Source: Parasponia andersonii
Taxonomy: Eukaryota; Streptophyta; Magnoliopsida; Rosales; Cannabaceae
Assembly (NCBI GenBank): GCA_002914805.1
Contig: JXTB01000219.1
Coordinates: forward strand, 189,512-253,511
Direction of reading: 5' to 3'
Length of the DNA: 64,000 bases
Shown here: positions 11,923-24,529 of the stretch, piece after piece
Numbering within the stretch: the stretch's first letter is position 1
How the letters are laid out: each line of letters opens with the position of its first letter
Program-made: the position numbers and the translations under genes
The notes under the pieces: model-generated
What the model saw: the letters and a program-made list of their open reading frames with translations, nothing else
Databases searched by the model: none
What the model was told of the DNA's origin: nothing

Positions 11923-14917
11923 TATGGTATTTAAGATTCTCACATCTATACTAAGCCAATAATTAAGATGTTCTAATTGCATATTAGATATCTAGAAGTC
12001 ATTAATACCACTTTCGTAGTAACATGCTAATTCATTATGTTATATGCATTTACATATATGTTATTATACTAATAATTATTGAAGTATTCCGATGCAGTAT
12101 AGAAGTTCAATAACCTCAGAGAGAGAGAGCAAGGTGTGCTAAAAGAACAAAAAATATATTTATGAAAGTGATATTATGTATATATGCATTAAGATCGTAT
12201 TTATTAATAACTTGGTTAAATGGGAGTTTTTCAGTAAAATGCAATTTTTACGCATATCAAAGCCGAATTCGTTGTGTGTTTAAAATGTCAAATAACCTTA
12301 ATTCAATGTCTATGACTCATTTAAAACATTTTATTTGTTACCTCCCAGTAAGCACGAGGTGACATTTACGATACGGATTTATATTTTATTTGTACTAAGC
12401 TAGCTTAGATTCAACTTAATCGCGTAATATCATTTTTTTGTATTCTAATTATTAAGTGCTAATGCTATGTTTGTATTATTAATTGGAGTCTAATTGACTT
12501 ATTTTTCTATTTAATGATTAGTTATGGGACTAAGTTTGACTAGATTACAATAAGATTTGTCATATAGGATTATAGGTCAAAGTATAACTAGTTTTCACTT
12601 TCTAAGCTAGGATTCACCAACATTGTCTCCACTTATGTGTATGGGAATGACTAGTAATATGGTTACAATGTTAAGGATGTTTTAGAGTTTGACACATAGA
12701 AAGTAATATGCAAAATACCAAAAATACCCCTTAGAATTTAAGTTATGCCATTTGTTAGTCATTAAGTATCACTTTTAGACCGAATCTGGTCATTTTCATT
12801 ATCTTTCTCTCCAGCCATGACCTAAACCTCTCCAACACCTTTGTACACTTCTCTTAAATCCTCTTAGCTATGTCCAAGAGTTTCAAAGTGGTAGAACTCA
12901 AGTTGGAGCTCTAGAAAATAAGATAGATCAAAACTAATCAAGATAATTCTACTAGTTCTTCTTTCTAGTTCTTGTCCTTCAATTTTTGATTTTCTACTTG
13001 TTCCCACTTAAATACTAGTTTCTTCAGGTCCTCTTAAGTCCAAAAATCTATTTCCATGCCTTAGGAATCAGTTTGGTAGATATAGAAGGCAAGAAGTCTA
13101 GCAAAGACTCAAACTAGTCAAGGTGAGGCCTAATCGGGATTTTTACTTTGTAGTTGATTTTTCTTGCTATAGCTCTTAAAGCAAAGCCTTTATTTGATGA
13201 ATAAAAGTCTTAGGAAACTTATATATTGCTCAAAATATAGAATATAATTGGATAATTAGAGTTAGACCTAAAGTCCCAAGTTTGCTATTTGTGGATTTAA
13301 GTGTTTTCATGTATAGTAGATTAAGTTTTCTATATTTGTAATCTGATTTCTTAAACTTATAGTGCATATTTTATTGATTCTATTATTTATTATACTCATT
13401 GGTGACTTCTTGTGATGACACACAAGTGTAAAAATGTTTTTAAATTTTGTTTAAACCAAAAAAGAATTCAAGTATACTTATGTTATTCTAAGTTATTATC
13501 TTTAACGAGTATATGTGGGAACTGACTTGTAAAATATTATAGCAGATTTAAAACCATAATTTTAATCATATGGAAATGTCCTAAAAATATGGGAGGTACT
13601 GTCTAAATATTTTCAAAATAAAATGACACCATTTAGAGGTAAATGGACTGCTTTTACAAATTATGTGTCATTTTAGATCATTTTTGTATTAATGAAGTAG
13701 TATTCATATTTTAGTACTTTTGTAAAGCTTTTCGATACTGGTTATTAACTACCAAGCACCTTAAGGGGTTTGTATGCATCTGAGTCATTTTATGATCAAG
13801 TTTCCAAAATTGGTGAAAGTTCTGATTTCGGTCTTGTTCAAGTATCTTGATGCAGTCTTTTGGCAAAATGTACATCTTGAGTAATAGTAATTTATGATAG
13901 GTGATTAGTACACCAATGTCTAGAGGATATTGACCTTTTCTACTTTAAATTTCAATTCAGGACACGAGATAAGTAAAAACTTATAATTGCATCATGAGAA
14001 TTATATGGGAAATACTATTATGTGAAACTTACTTATTCTTAAAATTTATTAAATGACATGTACATAGCACGTCTTGCATACATATTGAGGATTTCATTAC
14101 AAAATATTTAAAAGTAAGTACTATTATACTAATTTTATAAGATAAGTTTTTATGGCAAGTGCTAGTCTGTCGAAGTTGGGTAGGTAAGTCTATTGATGTA
14201 GACTCTCCTGTTGAAGTGGGACATACGGATCTTATGATGTCTCTCGTTGAAGTAGGATTGTATTAGTATAGTGTGGGATGCTCCTTTGATGAAGGAAGAA
14301 GTTTTCAAAAACCTCACATGATGGCTGCACCTTATTTTTACTCTTGGTCAGAGTTTCTGCCCAACGTTATCACGACCTATTGACTTACTGATCTAGCAAT
14401 GTACAAAGGGGTCCAACTATGACTTTTTTTTTGAAAGAAAATACATGGACTCAAATGTTTAAGAAAGAAAAATGCACAATGGGAACTTGATGAGATTTTA
14501 AAGTATACATGACCATGAATACTTTTTACTTACTGAGCTTTAGCTCATTTTAGTCTTGTAATATAAATAACGAAGCATACTTTAGTGTTGAGTAGCAGGT
14601 TACCTGGCCTACCTTTTGTCACCATATTCATACACATGTGGACGAGCTTGACCTATGAGATATTTTTGTTTTGAGATATTTTGGTGTAATTTAAATACTA
14701 GTGCTGATGGCCAAATAGGCTAGTGAAAACCCCTTTTGATTGTATATTTTCTAAAGACACTTTTAATAAGAAATGTCATATAGCTACTTTTATTTAAAGA
14801 TTTTTATAAGTTCAGAATTGCTCACCTTTTTATAAAATAAAATATATGGATTAAGAAAGAATAATACTTCATAGTTTAACTGTATATAACAACACAATTC
14901 AACTAGAAGGTGTCACA
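11923..14917 (+). repeat. T1 5' LTR
   Basis: Starts TATGGTATTTAAGATTCTCAC (decayed from TGTGGTGCCCAAG) and ends AGAAGGTGTCACA. 2995 bp. It aligns end to end with 18923-20233 plus 29120-30785. An ORF at 12162-12362 inside it is chance. Confidence 0.92.
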
Positions 14918-14921
14918 ATTT

Positions 14922-14933
14922 TGGTATCAAAGT
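14922..14933 (+). other. T1 primer-binding site
   Basis: TGGTATCAAAGT starts 4 bases after the LTR end and matches the initiator tRNA-Met primer site TGGTATCAGAGC at 10 of 12 positions. Confidence 0.85.
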
Positions 14934-15119
14934 AGAAGTTTAATTATTTCTAGAGATTGTCTACATACATATAATTATGTGACAAAAAGCTTAGTCAACC
15001 AGTAAAGTTTAATTTATTGTGTTTGTATTAAATTTGATACCGTAGGTGATGACATGTTTTATTATTATTATTGGCTATTATGCATAGATGTAAGTGAAAG
15101 AGCAACTGTACAGAGAATC

Positions 15120-15432
15120 ATGCCAAGGGCTAAGGGTCAAACTAGTGAATGAAGGGGTAATATTGAAAATGAGACAAATAAGGATGCTATTATTAGGAAG
15201 AGAATCTCAATTCGGGACTAGAGGAAATAAAAAAAAGTGACAATAGAATTAAGAAAAATGACAAGAGCCCCAAAAACCCTAAGCAATGGGCCAGCAGACA
15301 TAATCAATTACTACTCAGAAGACTATTTGTCCTAAATATGAGAAGATTCATCATGGAGAATGTTTAATAGAATCTAGTGCTTGCTTCTTATATGGAAAGT
15401 CTAGTCACTTTGCAAAGAGTTGCCCAAACACT
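15120..15432 (+). pseudogene. T1 gag remnant (start and zinc knuckle only)
   Basis: An ATG at 15120 opens a short MPRAKGQTSE frame that stops at once. About 260 bp later comes a decayed CCHC zinc knuckle, CFLYGKSSHFAKSCP (about 15382-15426), in which the second Cys has become Tyr. The whole capsid region expected between these points (several hundred codons in Tekay gag) is missing, so gag has a large internal deletion. No product is possible. Confidence 0.7.
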
Positions 15433-15830
15433 TTGGATGAGCAGAAGAAAGTCCCAACTCGTGTGTACATAATGAACAAAGAAGATGTCGAGGCAAACCT
15501 ATCTATTGTAGTAGGTGAGATTTTTATCTCTGGTATTCCTACTCATGCATTGATAGACTCAGAGGCTACACATTCATTTGTATCGCTTACATTTATGAGG
15601 AAATTGAACAAAATACCAAAATACTTGAATTTCAAATATTGTGTGACATTTCATCAGGAGAAACTTTATGTTCCGATCAAGTTCTTAAGGTATGTCTAAT
15701 CCAAATAGCTGGTAAGGACTTATGTGTAGATTTACTATTATTGGATATGTAAGATTTTGAGGTTATCTTAGGTATGGATTAGTTATCTAAATACCATGCT
15801 ACTCTTTATTGCTATAAGAAAAAGGTAGTG
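15433..15830 (+). pseudogene. T1 aspartic protease remnant
   Basis: The open stretch of 88 codons contains ALIDSEATHSFVS, corresponding to the retropepsin active-site motif LIDSGATHSF of Tekay elements. The glycine of the DSG triad has become Glu, which should abolish activity. After a stop at about 15697 the homology continues with a degenerate VILGMDWL-like segment near 15760-15785. In an active element this domain would cut the Gag-Pol polyprotein inside the virus-like particle. It lies directly after the zinc knuckle, as expected. Confidence 0.85.
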
Positions 15831-16650
15831 TTTCAGCCAACAAGTATAGAGAAATTCACTTTTGTTAGTACTAATGAAAACTCAATGATTCCAATCATTT
15901 CCTCAATAAAAGCAAGAAAGTTACTAGAGAAGGGATGCATGGGTTACTTGGCAAACATAATGGACACTAGAGTAGAGTTAAAAGTGAAGCCTGAAGAAGT
16001 ACCAGTCGTTAATGAATTTCTTGATGTATTTCCTAAAGATTTGTTTGGGTTACCACTTGATAGAGAGATAGAGTTTGTCATTGACTTATTGACCATATGG
16101 CTCCTATCTCCAAGGCATCTTATAGAATGGCTCTAACAAAGTTAAAATAATTGGAAGTACAGTTACAAGAGTTGTTGGACAAGGGTTTTATTTGCCCAAG
16201 CTTTACACCATGGCATTCTCCACTTTTATTTGTAAAGAAGAAAGATGGGATTATGAGGCTTTGCATTGATTATAAAGAGTTGAATGAGGTCACAATCAAA
16301 AACAAGTATCCCTTTACTAGAATTGATGATTTGTTTGACTAACTACAAGGAGCTTCTTTATTTTCGAAGATTGATTAAAGGTTAGGATACCACCAGTTGA
16401 AAATTAAGAAGGAATACATTCCAAAAATAACTTTTAGAACCAGATATAGAGACTATGAGTTTTTAGTGATACCCTTTGGATTAACTAATACCCCAGCTAC
16501 TTTCATAGAAATGATGAATAGTGTGTTTAAAGATTTCTTAGATAAATTCATTATAGTTTTTATCAATGATATTTTGATTTACTCATGCTCAAGGGAAGAG
16601 TATATGGAACATTTGAGTACTATTTTGATAATTCTTAAGGAAAAGTAGTT
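15828..16650 (+). pseudogene. T1 reverse transcriptase (broken, active site mutated)
   Basis: Homology runs through three stop-separated pieces. First VVNEFLDVFPKDLFGLP (the EF.DVFP.DL.GLPP lead-in), then [25 protein letters not shown] and VIPFGLTNTPATF, and last the catalytic region. The active site reads FINDILIYS instead of FIDDILIYS, so the first Asp of the YxDD-type box is Asn (GAT to AAT). Stops at about 16133, 16340, 16376 and 16646 break the frame; most equal a G to A or C to T change from the family consensus. It cannot make active enzyme. Confidence 0.93.
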
Positions 16651-17461
16651 GTATGCTAAGTTTAAGAAGTGGAAATTCTGGTTGGAGAAAGTTATCTTCC
16701 TTGGTCATGTGGTTTCTGAAAATGGTATTTCTATGGATCCAACGAAAGTTAAAGCTATGAGTAATTGGCCAAGACCTATGAATATTTCAGATATTTATAG
16801 TTTCATAGGATTGGTAGGTTATTATAGATGTTTTGTCAAAGGGTTCTCGAAGCTGACTTCTCGATTGACTAATTTAACAAAAAAGAATGTGAAGTTTCAA
16901 TGGAATGATAATTGTGAAATGAGTTCTGAGGAATTAAAGTATCGTTTGGTAACAACCCTTATACTTTCAATACTGTCTGGATCAGGAGGATTTATTATTT
17001 ATAGTGATACCTCAAAAAATGGTCTAGGATGTGTCTTGATACAAAATGGCAAAGTCATTGTTTATGCCTCTAGGTAATTGAAGGAATATGAAAAGAAGTA
17101 TCTCACTCATGATTTAGAGCTAGCAGTAGTAGTTTTTGCACTGAAAATTTTGAGAAATTATCTTTATGGGGAGAAATGTGAGATCTACATAGATCACAAG
17201 AGTCTCAAGTACTTCTTTACCTAAAAGGAACTAAATATAAGATAAAGAAGATGGCTCGAACTGATGAAAAATTATGACTGTGAGATTAGCTATCATCTAA
17301 GAAAAGCCAATGTGATTGCTAATACTCTATGCAAGAAATTATTAGCTGCTATGACTATTAAGTATGTTGATATGAAGCATCTCTTAATAGATTTACATAA
17401 GTTAGAGTTAGAGATTGTGCCTACAGATTTAACAGAAAGATTAGTAGCTCTTACTCTATAA
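16649..17461 (+). pseudogene. T1 RT thumb/connection and RNase H remnant
   Basis: Begins [23 protein letters not shown], the standard end of the Gypsy RT palm/thumb, followed by [16 protein letters not shown]. RNase H follows: [15 protein letters not shown] carries the first catalytic Asp, [20 protein letters not shown] the Glu, and ANVIANTLCKK is the decayed DxLSR end. One stop at about 17075 splits the domain, and others follow at about 17222 and 17240. A plus-strand ORF continues to 17461 into the linker before integrase; the minus-strand ORF at 17293-17484 is its shadow. Confidence 0.9.
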
Positions 17462-17497
17462 ATAACAATTTTAGAGAGTATCAAACAAGGCTAGAAT

Positions 17498-18300
17498 ATG
17501 GATCCCTATTTGATGAATTTAAAGAGTAAGATAAAATCTAGAAAGGATGCGGCCTTTCAGATTTCTAGTGATGGTATAATGAGATATAGAGAAAGATTAT
17601 GTATCGCTGGTAGAACTGTTAGAAAGGAGATATTGACAGAAGCTCATACCACTCATTACTCTATCCATCCTGGTACTACAAAGATGTATAGAGACTTAAA
17701 AACACAATACTAGTGGCCTAATATGAAGAAAGATGTGGTTGACTTTGTAGAGCAGTGCCTGACGTGCCAATAAGTCAAAGTTGAATATCAAAGATTCACT
17801 GGGAAATTAAAGCCTTTGAATTAACCCTAATGGAAATGGGAATGATTGCTATAGATCCTATTGTTGGACTTCCTAAGACAACTAAGCGACATGATGTTAT
17901 TTGGATTATTATGGATAGATATACCAAATCAGCTCATTTCCTTCCGATTAGAATAACCTATAACTTGGACTAGTTTTCTCGGTTATATGTCTAGGAGATT
18001 GTGAGACTACATGGTGTTCCAAAAGTTATCATTTCTGACCAAGATTCTAGATTTACTTCAAAATTTTGGAGGAGTGTTTAGGAGGCAATGGATACAAAAT
18101 TGGCATTTAGTATAACTTTTCATCCTTAAATTGATAGGCAATCAGAGAGAACTATACAAACTCTCGAAGACATGCCCAGAGCTTGTGTTAGATTTCTATG
18201 GATCTTGGAGCAAATACTTGCCACTTATAACTTACAATAACAGTTACCAAAGCATCTATTGAAATGTCCCCATATGAAGTATTATATGGAAGAAAGTGCA
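17498..18300 (+). pseudogene. T1 integrase remnant
   Basis: Order is as in Gypsy integrases. An HHCC zinc finger (HTTHYSIHPGTTKMYRDLK, then CLTCQ at about 17758) comes first. The DDE core follows, with IMDRYTKSAHFLPI (near 17910), VIISDQDSRFTSKFW (about 18027) and FHPQIDRQSERTIQ with a stop at the Q (about 18120). Stops at about 17711, 17770, 17970 and 17992 and frame changes make it a pseudogene. It would have inserted the cDNA into chromatin. Confidence 0.9.
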
Positions 18301-18439
18301 GATCTCCTATTCATTGAGAAGAGATGGGAGAGAGAAAATTTCTTGGTCTAGAATTGATAAGAGAGACAAATGAGGCAACAAAAAAGATTCCAAAAAGGTT
18401 ACTAGCTTTTTAGAGTAGACAAAAACATTATTCAGATCC

Positions 18440-18895
18440 TCAAAAAGAAAAGTAGAATTTGACATTGGAGATAAAGTATTCATAAAGGTTGCCCCCATAA
18501 AAGGAATAATGAGATTTGGGAAGAAAGAAAAACTATGTCCCACATATATAGGTTATTTTGAAATACTTGATAAAGTTGGAGATGCTACTTATAGACTCGC
18601 TTTGCCACCTTTATTGTCGAATGTACACAATATTTTTTATTTCTCTATGTTATGGAGGTACATTTTAAATCTTCTACATATTTTGAATTATAAGCAGCTA
18701 GAGCTAAGTCGAGACGTGAGTTATGAGGAATATCCAGTGAAGATCTTGGATACAAAAGAGAAAGAACATAGAAACAAGAAAATCCGTTTGGTCAAAGTAT
18801 TGCAGAAGGACCATGAAGTAAAAGAAGTCACATAGGAAAGAGAAGAAGAGATGAAAACTAAGTATCCACACTTATTTGGGTAAGCAAATTTGAAG
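18440..18895 (+). pseudogene. T1 integrase C-terminus and chromodomain
   Basis: Contains GDKVFIKVAPIKGIMRFGKK, TYRLALPPLLSNVHNIFYFS and YEEYPVKILDTKEKEHRNKK, then LVKVLQKDHEVKEVT and EREEEMKTKYPHLF after one stop. This is the chromodomain of Tekay/Del chromoviruses, which targets integration to heterochromatin. The open part is 108 codons (18509-18835). A minus-strand ORF at 18307-18543 overlaps and is a shadow. Confidence 0.9.
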
Positions 18896-18907
18896 GATGA
18901 AATCTTA

Positions 18908-18922
18908 TAAGGAGGGTAGAAT
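18908..18922 (+). other. T1 polypurine tract
   Basis: AAGGAGGGTAGAAT directly precedes the TATGGTGCCCAAG start of the 3' LTR, as expected for the plus-strand primer. Confidence 0.85.
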
Positions 18923-20233
18923 TATGGTGCCCAAGATTCTCATATTTATACTAAGCCAATAATATATATGTTTTAATTGCATAGTAAGCATCTAGAAGTC
19001 ATTAATACCACTTTCATAGTAACATGCTAATTCATTATATTGTGTGCATTTATATACATATTATTACACTAATGATTGTCAAAGTATCCCAATACAGTGC
19101 AAAGGTTCTATACTCTGAAAGAGAGAGATCTGGTTGTGCTAAAAGAACAAAGAATATATTTATGAAAGTAATATTATGTGCACATGCATTAAGATCATCT
19201 TTGTTGATAGCTTGGTCAAATAGTAGTTTTTCAGTAAAATGAAATTTTCACAGATTTTAGATTCAGATTTACTGTGTGTTTAACACATCAAATAACATTA
19301 ATTCAATGTCTAGGACTCATTTATAATATCTTATTTGTCGGCTCCAGGTAAGCATGAGGTGGCATTTACGACACTAATTTGTGTTTTATTTGCACTAAGC
19401 TAGCTTAGATTCAGTATAATCGCCTAATGTCATTTTTCGGCATTCTAATTATTAAGTTCTAATACTATGTTTGCATTATTAATTGGAGTCTAATTAACTT
19501 ATTTTTATGTTTAATGATTAGTTATGGATTAAGTTTCACCAGATTACAATAAGACTTGTCACATAGGATTATAGGTCGAAGTATGAATAGTTTTCATTTT
19601 CTAAGCTAAGATTCACCAATATTGTCTACACGTAGGTGTATGAGAATGACCAGATATGTGGTAACATTGCTAGGGATGTTTTAAAGTTAGACACATAGAA
19701 AGTAATGTGCAAAATATCCAAAATACTCCTTAGAATTTAAGTTTTGTAAGTATCACTTTTAGACCAAATCGGGTCATTTTCTTTCTCATTCTCTTCAGCC
19801 ACAATCTGAATCTCTCCAACACTTTTCTATACTTTCCTAAACTCGTCTTAACTATATCCAAGAGTTTCCATGTGATAGAACTCAAGTTGAAGCTCTAGAA
19901 AGCAAGATAGATCAAAACTAGTCAATGTAATTCTACTACTTCTTCTTTCTAGGTCTTGTCCTTTAATTTCAATTCTCTACTTGTTTCCACTTAAATAATA
20001 GTTCCTTCAGGTCCTCCTAAGTCTAAAAATCTATTTCCAAGTCTTAGAAATCAGTTTGGTGCAGATAGAAGGCAGGAAGTTTAGTAAAGACTCAAACTAG
20101 TTAAGATGAGGCCTAATTGAGATTTTGAATTTGTAGTTCATTTTGCTTCCTACAGTCCTGAAACCAAAGATTTTATTTCATGAATAAAAGTCCTAAGAAA
20201 CTTATATATTACTAGAAACAAAGAATTTAAGTG
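18923..20233 (+). repeat. T1 3' LTR, first part
   Basis: Aligns with 11923-13260 of the 5' LTR. It is interrupted after AAGTG (20229-20233) by the Copia element. The ORF at 19024-19242 is chance. Confidence 0.92.
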
Positions 20234-21776
20234 TGTTAGCTATTGTTAGCCCAAGATTGACAACCCAAGAGAGGGGGTGAATTAGGTTTTAAAATGCTTA
20301 AAGAAACTTTTCAACTATTTAAAACCATAGATCACTATTTTAAACTTTGAAGCTAAATCAACAATAATAACAAGCATATAACAATAATATCAAGGAAATT
20401 AAGCATAATAAAATTCAAACACACAATCAAATAGTTTACAGTAAAGTAAAGAGTGTAAGGATAGAGAAAATACAAACTCGGTTTTTACGAGCTTTGACAA
20501 ACACGATAGTTTGCCTACATCCCTGGCACTTGACAATTTGCTTTGAGCTTTCCATTATTCAGATCAAGATTATGAGCTTGATCGAACTTTTTACAATTGG
20601 AATGAATTCTTCTTAGGCACACCATAGCCTTTACAATAGTCTTGACTCTGTCTCTATCATGCCTAACTTGGATTGTTTTCACTCTGGTGCCAATCTCACC
20701 AACTCATGGGTTATTTAGACTCTGGTGATAACCTCACCTATACTCGACTTATTTAGACTCTGGTGATAATCTCACCTAAAACGGATTGTTTTCACTCTAC
20801 TGGCAACCTCACCTCATAATTATAACTTGGTTTTTGTTTGATGGAGTACTCAACCAAAATCTATCTCAAATAAAAATATTTGACACAAGGTAAACTTAGA
20901 GGGAATAAATGAGAATACAAGATATGATCTAGTTTGGCTCAATTAATTTTTATGAAAAAATAAATTTGAAAGTTTGAATCACAAAAATAGACTTAAACAG
21001 CTTGAAGATATGATAATAGCAATTTTAGAATGTTCAAAGGTTATGTCAAGTGTTAGAACAACTTCTATTTATAGACTTGAATGAAAACTAGCCATTTATA
21101 ACTGTTTGATAAACATTTTATTATTTTCGATTGACCGAAAGTGTGTTTTGAGTCGATCGAAAATACTAGCCATTGGTAGTGCGGTTCCAACAGTCGAATC
21201 TAAAAATTACTGAAAATATGCAGGGAAATAGGTAAACCGATTCTGGAGGCCAATTTGTCGAATCTGTCCGAGAGCAATATTTGAATTTTATTTCAAGTCT
21301 TTTTCAATTATTTTCAAAATGTGACTTTATAAATTGATTTATTATATAATATAGGAACTATAAAAATTCATAAATCAATTTAAAATTTTGTATATAATAA
21401 ATTTCTTTTAATTACAGATAAATAGGTTTGATAGTTTTGTTTTGAAAATTTCCAATTTTATAAAACTTTTGAGCTATTAATATCATATTATGTGTAAACA
21501 AGTATTCAAGCATAAGAACTAAGTATTTAACCTTCTACTAGTCCAAGTTTAGTATTCTTGATCTTTGTCTTCAAGCTCTTTTCCATCCCTTCTTCAAGCT
21601 TAGTTTCTTAATAAGTCCAATATGCATCTATCTTCAAGTTTGATATCTTAATTAACTTGAGTTAGAACTTTTAAAGCTATTTCACTACATACTCAAGTTA
21701 AATCATTAGTATTAAATCAAATATTTTTTATGTTCAAAATAAGAGTGAGTGAGAATGAAATCTTAATTTCTCAAGA
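20234..21776 (-). repeat. Copia 3' LTR (left copy)
   Basis: 1543 bp. Plus strand starts TGTTAGCTATTGTTAGCCC and ends TTAATTTCTCAAGA. It matches 27722-29114, but has about 150 bp (around 20905-21095) that are absent from the right copy. Confidence 0.9.
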
Positions 21777-21800
21777 ATCTCTCCCTTTTTGATGATGACA
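21777..21800 (-). other. Copia polypurine tract
   Basis: On the minus strand it reads TGTCATCATCAAAAAGGGAG followed by AGAT, the usual Copia purine tract right before the 3' LTR. Confidence 0.88.
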
Positions 21801-23940
21801 AATATTAATTTATGAGATAAAAGAAAATATGCAATAAGGATGTGAAAATATGAAATTTGACAAATTTATATTAATTTTACTATATTTTAAGCTCAATGTC
21901 AAAATATGCTTAAGAAAATAAAATGACTTGCTCTGCCTTTTTAACTCAATTAAGTATCATAAGAATACTATAAGAAAATTAGAAATGTGTGCTAAACAAA
22001 TTTCCCACCTTTAAAATATGCACACTCATAAATAAATCTTTTTATTCCAATATTCATAAATTAACATATTTCTTCCCTTTTTGACATCATTAAAAAGATA
22101 GAAACAAATTACAAACAAGATGTCGCATAAAAATTAATCTATCCCTTTGAAATAAGATTCTCCCCACATTATTGATTCAACAAATTACTTTCTACAATTG
22201 AATTCATGACAAAAGGATAGGAAAGAGTAACACACAAACAATTTTCTCCCTATGCAAAAAATAGTAAGACAAGTTAAATAATAAGGAGATATGGAGGAAT
22301 CCAGAATTGAATAATCTTTAAAATAAGAATAATAGTATCAAACATAAGATTGAGTAATAATACGATGCCAAAGTGAAAACAAGAGCATTCTTTTTAATTT
22401 TTGCAAAACTTCTTCTATTAATAATAAGTATGACAAATATAGCATATTAAAAATAAAGAAATTGCATCAAATCAAAATCATGAAAGATCTAAATATTAAT
22501 ATTTCAATTATTGAAAATATATTTCTCCAAGTATTCATCATAAAGTATAAGAGAAATTTAAATTATTCAAGCACTATAGTGAAATAATTTCCTTATTTTT
22601 TTCAATTTTATCAGACTATAAGGAACATATCAAAAAGGATGTATTCAAAAAAAAAATATGACCATTTAGTACAAAAAAATTATAAATATACTCTCCTTCG
22701 ATATATAAAGAGCATATCAAAAAGGATGTATTCAAAAAAAAAATATGACCATTTAGTACAAAAAAATTATAAATATACTCCCCTCGATATATGAATCATG
22801 ATCAAAATATTAATAACCAAAATAAGAAAAGATCAATCATATATGAGAGATATTATTTATAGATACCAATTATTTATGGATACTAATTATTTTTGAAAAA
22901 TATTTAGTAATTATATTTGAAGAAATAGAATAACTAAGTTTGATACCAATTAAAATTATGCCAAATAAAAACATGAATAAGCAATAAGTATCCAATCCTA
23001 GCATGATATATGATCCATAATTTAAACAACCATAGGAAGTAGATGTTCAGAAAAAATAAAGCATAATAAAGCATATCTTGAAAACTAATAAAGAACCTTA
23101 TATGTGATATTCATCAAAAATTTGTTCTCATAAATATCATAGGATGAGAATTCATGTTCAAATATTCAAAATGACAAAGTTACGGAATATAATTATTGAA
23201 TTCAAGTAACATGTAATTTTGAGTTCGCTTATGTCACCAGTATGGATAAAATAATTCAATTAAGATGTGGTGTTTGTCATGTAAGAGTTATCAAGTATTT
23301 TCACAAATATAAGAATTTAAGCAATATATATTATGCAGTTCATTTAAATCACATATGAGCAAATAATATGTTAATCAAATCTAAGCTCATAAATTTAAAT
23401 TCAAATAAAATCAAATAAATGGATGAAAATAATTCAGAAACCGCTAAAATCGCTTAGACGACCTTCTACATGTTTTCGGTAGACTGAAACCATGCTTTCG
23501 GTCTTTCGATTCTAGCAGTGAATCTTTAATTTCTAGGCTACTTTTTCAGTTTTTGAAAAATTTTATTTGAAAATTGAGAAAAACATTTAAACCATCAACT
23601 AAAGCATTAAAGAATCATCAATTTTATAAGCATGTAATCATTTTTCAATGCTTGAGAAAAAAAAATATTCAAACAAAACAACTCAATAGAATTCATCATA
23701 ATCAACTATACTAATTTTTTCTTTCAGTGCCTTCTTAGACTTTAAATGCTCAAGCTCAAACTATTTCAGAAGGCATATCTTACTTGATTGATGAAGATTA
23801 TATCCTTCCAAAAAAACTCTTCATCTTCTTTGTGTTGAGGTCGGACTTAAAATATAATCTTTTGATTTATTGTTAAACTCCAATATATTCAAGCTTAATA
23901 CCATACTTACAACAATATTATCTATGCTTTTCTTCTTAGA
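21801..23940 (-). other. Copia interior without recognisable genes
   Basis: Where reverse transcriptase and RNase H should be (about 1.5 kb of coding sequence), I see only AT-rich sequence with dense stops on both strands. It holds an 87-bp tandem duplication at 22626-22799. A short stretch near 23440-23520 (CGGTAGACTGAAA.., CGGTCTTTCGATT) echoes the LTR block around 21130-21190. Confidence 0.55.
22626..22799. repeat. 87-bp tandem duplication
   Basis: CATATCAAAAAGGATG at 22626 recurs at 22713, with near-perfect identity through the A-run, ATATGACCATTTAGTAC and the TATACTC end. Confidence 0.85.
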
Positions 23941-23944
23941 GGAG

Positions 23945-24150
23945 TCATTAGTTTCATCAAATATCACATGCATAGATTCATCTACTGCTTAGCTCTTTTT
24001 GTTAGAAAACTCTTTTTTTGCCTTAACAGTAGTAGAGTAACTAGGAAAAGTTCCAACATTAGATTTTGGATCAAAATTTTTAAATTTTTCTTTGGTGTTT
24101 AAGAAAACAAAGTGGTTGTATCCAAAGACTTTAAAATAACAAATATTAGG
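23945..24150 (-). pseudogene. Copia integrase C-terminal remnant
   Basis: Reading the minus strand gives YFKVFGYNHFVFLNT, DPKSNVGTF..YSTT and, after a frame change, ESMHVIFDETN. These match the conserved end of Copia integrases (FRVFGC..FVLN, KFDPKSD.GIFLGYS, EESIHVVFDE). Canonical Cys and Gly positions are lost and frames shift, so this is a fossil. Only about 215 bp separate it from the pre-integrase domain, too little for the normal DDE core, so the catalytic core is largely deleted. Confidence 0.78.
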
Positions 24151-24364
24151 TTTTTCATCATTTCAAAACTCAAAATAGTTTTTATTCAGAAAAAGTTTAA
24201 TCAACACCTAGTTTAAAACATAACAAATAGTATTGATAGCTTTAGCCTAAAATTATTTTTGTAAAATATTTGCATTTGATATGGTCAAGGCCATTTTGAA
24301 ACCAATAAAGAAAATCATGTAAATCTTTGTGAAAAATTATCTACTAATTCAAAAGCATAATATA

Positions 24365-24520
24365 TTTTAAAAAAAATTAACTTGATATCCAAAATGACAT
24401 GCTTTACAAATCTTGTTATTTCTAAAGATTGGACAAGATAAGACATAACAAGATTCCTTTAGTAAAGTTTTTGAAATTGTACCCATATTAGCATGTCCAA
24501 GTTTTCTATGCCATAATCAA
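24365..24520 (-). pseudogene. Copia GAG-pre-integrase domain remnant
   Basis: Minus strand reads LWHRKLGHANMGTISKTL and, further on, NNKICKACHFGYQ. This is the HHCC-type zinc domain placed before Copia integrases (WH.RLGH.N, C..C..GK). His, His, Cys and Cys are all still present. A stop lies just upstream (ENIC*LWHR). Confidence 0.82.
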
Positions 24521-24529
24521 CAAATATTT

